Shown in pieces: positions 4,298-5,298 of a stretch of 5,298 nt of DNA. Where the stretch lies: contig JAFGNQ010000291.1 in assembly GCA_016926925.1 (NCBI GenBank), forward strand, positions 1 through 5,298, written 5' to 3'. Within the stretch, counting starts at the first letter, position 1, and each line of letters starts with the position of its first letter. The DNA is from Candidatus Aminicenantota bacterium. GTDB taxonomy: Bacteria > Acidobacteriota > Aminicenantia > Aminicenantales > Aminicenantaceae. The translations under genes were made by a program, and so were the position numbers. Below the pieces are notes generated by a model. That model made no database searches. It had not been told where the DNA came from and saw only the letters and a program-made list of their open reading frames with translations.

Positions 4298-5298
4298 ATG
4301 ATAGGAAAAATCGGGGCACTTTACCGTCAAGCCTACGCGGATCTTCCGCATCAGGCTTGGATTTTGTTTGGCGTTTTGCTGATAAACGCGGCCGGAATGA
4401 TGGTGCTCTTTTTTCTGAGTCTCTACCTGACACGTCAGCTTGGTTTTACGGTAGTTCAGGCGGGCAGATCGATAAGCGTCTTCGGACTGGGATCGTTGGC
4501 CGGCGCTTTTTTGGGGGGCATTCTTTCCGATAGAATCGGCTCCACCAACGTCCAGAAACTCAGTCTCTTTCTCAGTGGGATTTTTTACATCTGGTTGGGA
4601 CAGCTCGATTCTCTGTGGAGCATCAATCTGATGATTTTTATCCTGGCCTTGTCTTCGGGTTTTTTATATCCGGCAAACAGCACTTCAATGGCCCGGATCT
4701 GCACACCGGAAAACACTACTAAAGGATTCGCACTCATACGGCTTGCCAACAACATCGGGGCTACAATCGGTCCGGCAGTGGGAGGTTTCCTGGCTCTCAG
4801 GAATTACGGACTTCTTTTTTGGGCCGATGGATTGACTTGCCTGGCCGCAGTTATTTTCTTTTCTCTTCTCTGGAAGAAGCCTGAAGATCACATAAAGGCT
4901 GTGGAGGCGAAAAAGACATCCTCAGGCATTTCCCCTTGGCGCGATGGGCCCTTTCTCATACTTCTTCCCTTGGTCGTCGTATGGGGCGCTATTTTCTTCC
5001 AGCTCTTTGCCACATTCCCGCTCTATATGCGTGAAGTCTATGGTTTGGCTGAAAACCGCATCGGCCAGTTGGTGATGATCAACACTCTATTGATCGTCAG
5101 CCTGGAGATGCTCCTGATCCATTGGATCGGGAAACGGTCCTTGACACGCTTTATCGGCGTCTCCTTTTTGTTGACAGGATTGGGATTCGCTTTAATGCCG
5201 TTCGGACGCGGCTTTCTTTATGCCGCCCTGACACTGGCCATCTGGACCCTCGGCGAAATGCTGAGCATGCCGCTCCTAGGGTCCTTGATAGCGCTTCG
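4298..5298 (+). CDS. Major facilitator superfamily (MFS) transporter, N-terminal part
   Basis: The frame starts at ATG 4298-4300 (MIGKIGALYRQAYADLPHQA) and is open to the right edge, giving 333 residues. A weak GGGAG (4283-4287) lies ten bases before the start. About ten membrane segments are visible, beginning at W21-L44; a charged central loop (about 193-217) separates the two halves as in 12-segment MFS proteins. The loop after the second segment carries motif A-like GGILSDRIGS (73-82). RLANNIGATIGPAVGG (148-163) in the fifth segment resembles the motif C region of drug/H+ antiporters, and GEMLSMP (319-325) is a later polar helix motif also seen in this type. A drug or metabolite exporter at the inner membrane is likely, but the substrate cannot be told. 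About two segments should lie beyond the edge. Confidence 0.92.
   Translation, partial: MIGKIGALYRQAYADLPHQAWILFGVLLINAAGMMVLFFLSLYLTRQLGFTVVQAGRSISVFGLGSLAGAFLGGILSDRIGSTNVQKLSLFLSGIFYIWLGQLDSLWSINLMIFILALSSGFLYPANSTSMARICTPENTTKGFALIRLANNIGATIGPAVGGFLALRNYGLLFWADGLTCLAAVIFFSLLWKKPEDHIKAVEAKKTSSGISPWRDGPFLILLPLVVVWGAIFFQLFATFPLYMREVYGLAENRIGQLVMINTLLIVSLEMLLIHWIGKRSLTRFIGVSFLLTGLGFALMPFGRGFLYAALTLAIWTLGEMLSMPLLGSLIAL

Noticed and set aside
4198..4533. Plus-strand frame starting at TTG 4198 and overlapping the MFS start
   Set aside because: It overlaps the MFS gene in a different frame, lacks family features, and the MFS frame shows membrane segments and motif A.
1..5298. CRISPR array, tRNA, rRNA, transposase or phage genes
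   Set aside because: No regularly spaced repeats, no cloverleaf-like segment and no transposase or phage protein motif was found on either strand.

Overview
The window holds seven protein-coding genes on two divergent arms. Everything from the left edge to about 2516 reads on the minus strand, and everything from 2644 to the right edge reads on the plus strand. The first and last genes are cut by the window edges. No RNA gene, CRISPR array, insertion sequence or phage gene was seen. Strong AGGAGG-type ribosome binding sites and TATAAT-like boxes indicate a bacterium. The mix of small DABB-fold proteins, a Tat-type leader on a CGGC protein, a serine beta-lactamase-like hydrolase and a possible FtsX/ADOP permease tail would suit an Acidobacteriota-like lineage (for example Aminicenantia). 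That placement is an impression from gene content, not a demonstrated assignment.

Minus arm, right to left. An HXXXD acyltransferase-like gene (1554-2465) has the HLAGDG motif and a degenerate DFGWG-like NFGGG motif, but appears to lack its N-terminal region. Next comes a tight two-gene operon of a YciI-like protein (1206-1487) and an antibiotic-biosynthesis-monooxygenase-like protein (866-1195). Then there is a gene-poor stretch (498-865) that may carry the last codons of a lost FtsX/MacB-type permease. Last is the first half of an exported serine hydrolase of the beta-lactamase/transpeptidase class (1-497) with SVGK as its SxxK motif.

Plus arm. A CGGC-domain protein with a twin-arginine-like leader (2644-3231) is followed after 56 bases by a membrane-anchored, beta-rich protein of unknown function (3288-4040). 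A GC-rich stem-loop follows, then a 257-base intergenic stretch and the first 333 codons of an MFS transporter (4298 to the edge).

No complete known pathway is visible. The best leads are: the CGGC protein that seems directed to the envelope next to an anchored beta-repeat protein; the N-terminally shortened acyltransferase flanked by a near-identical sequence element at both ends; and the compact YciI/ABM pair.
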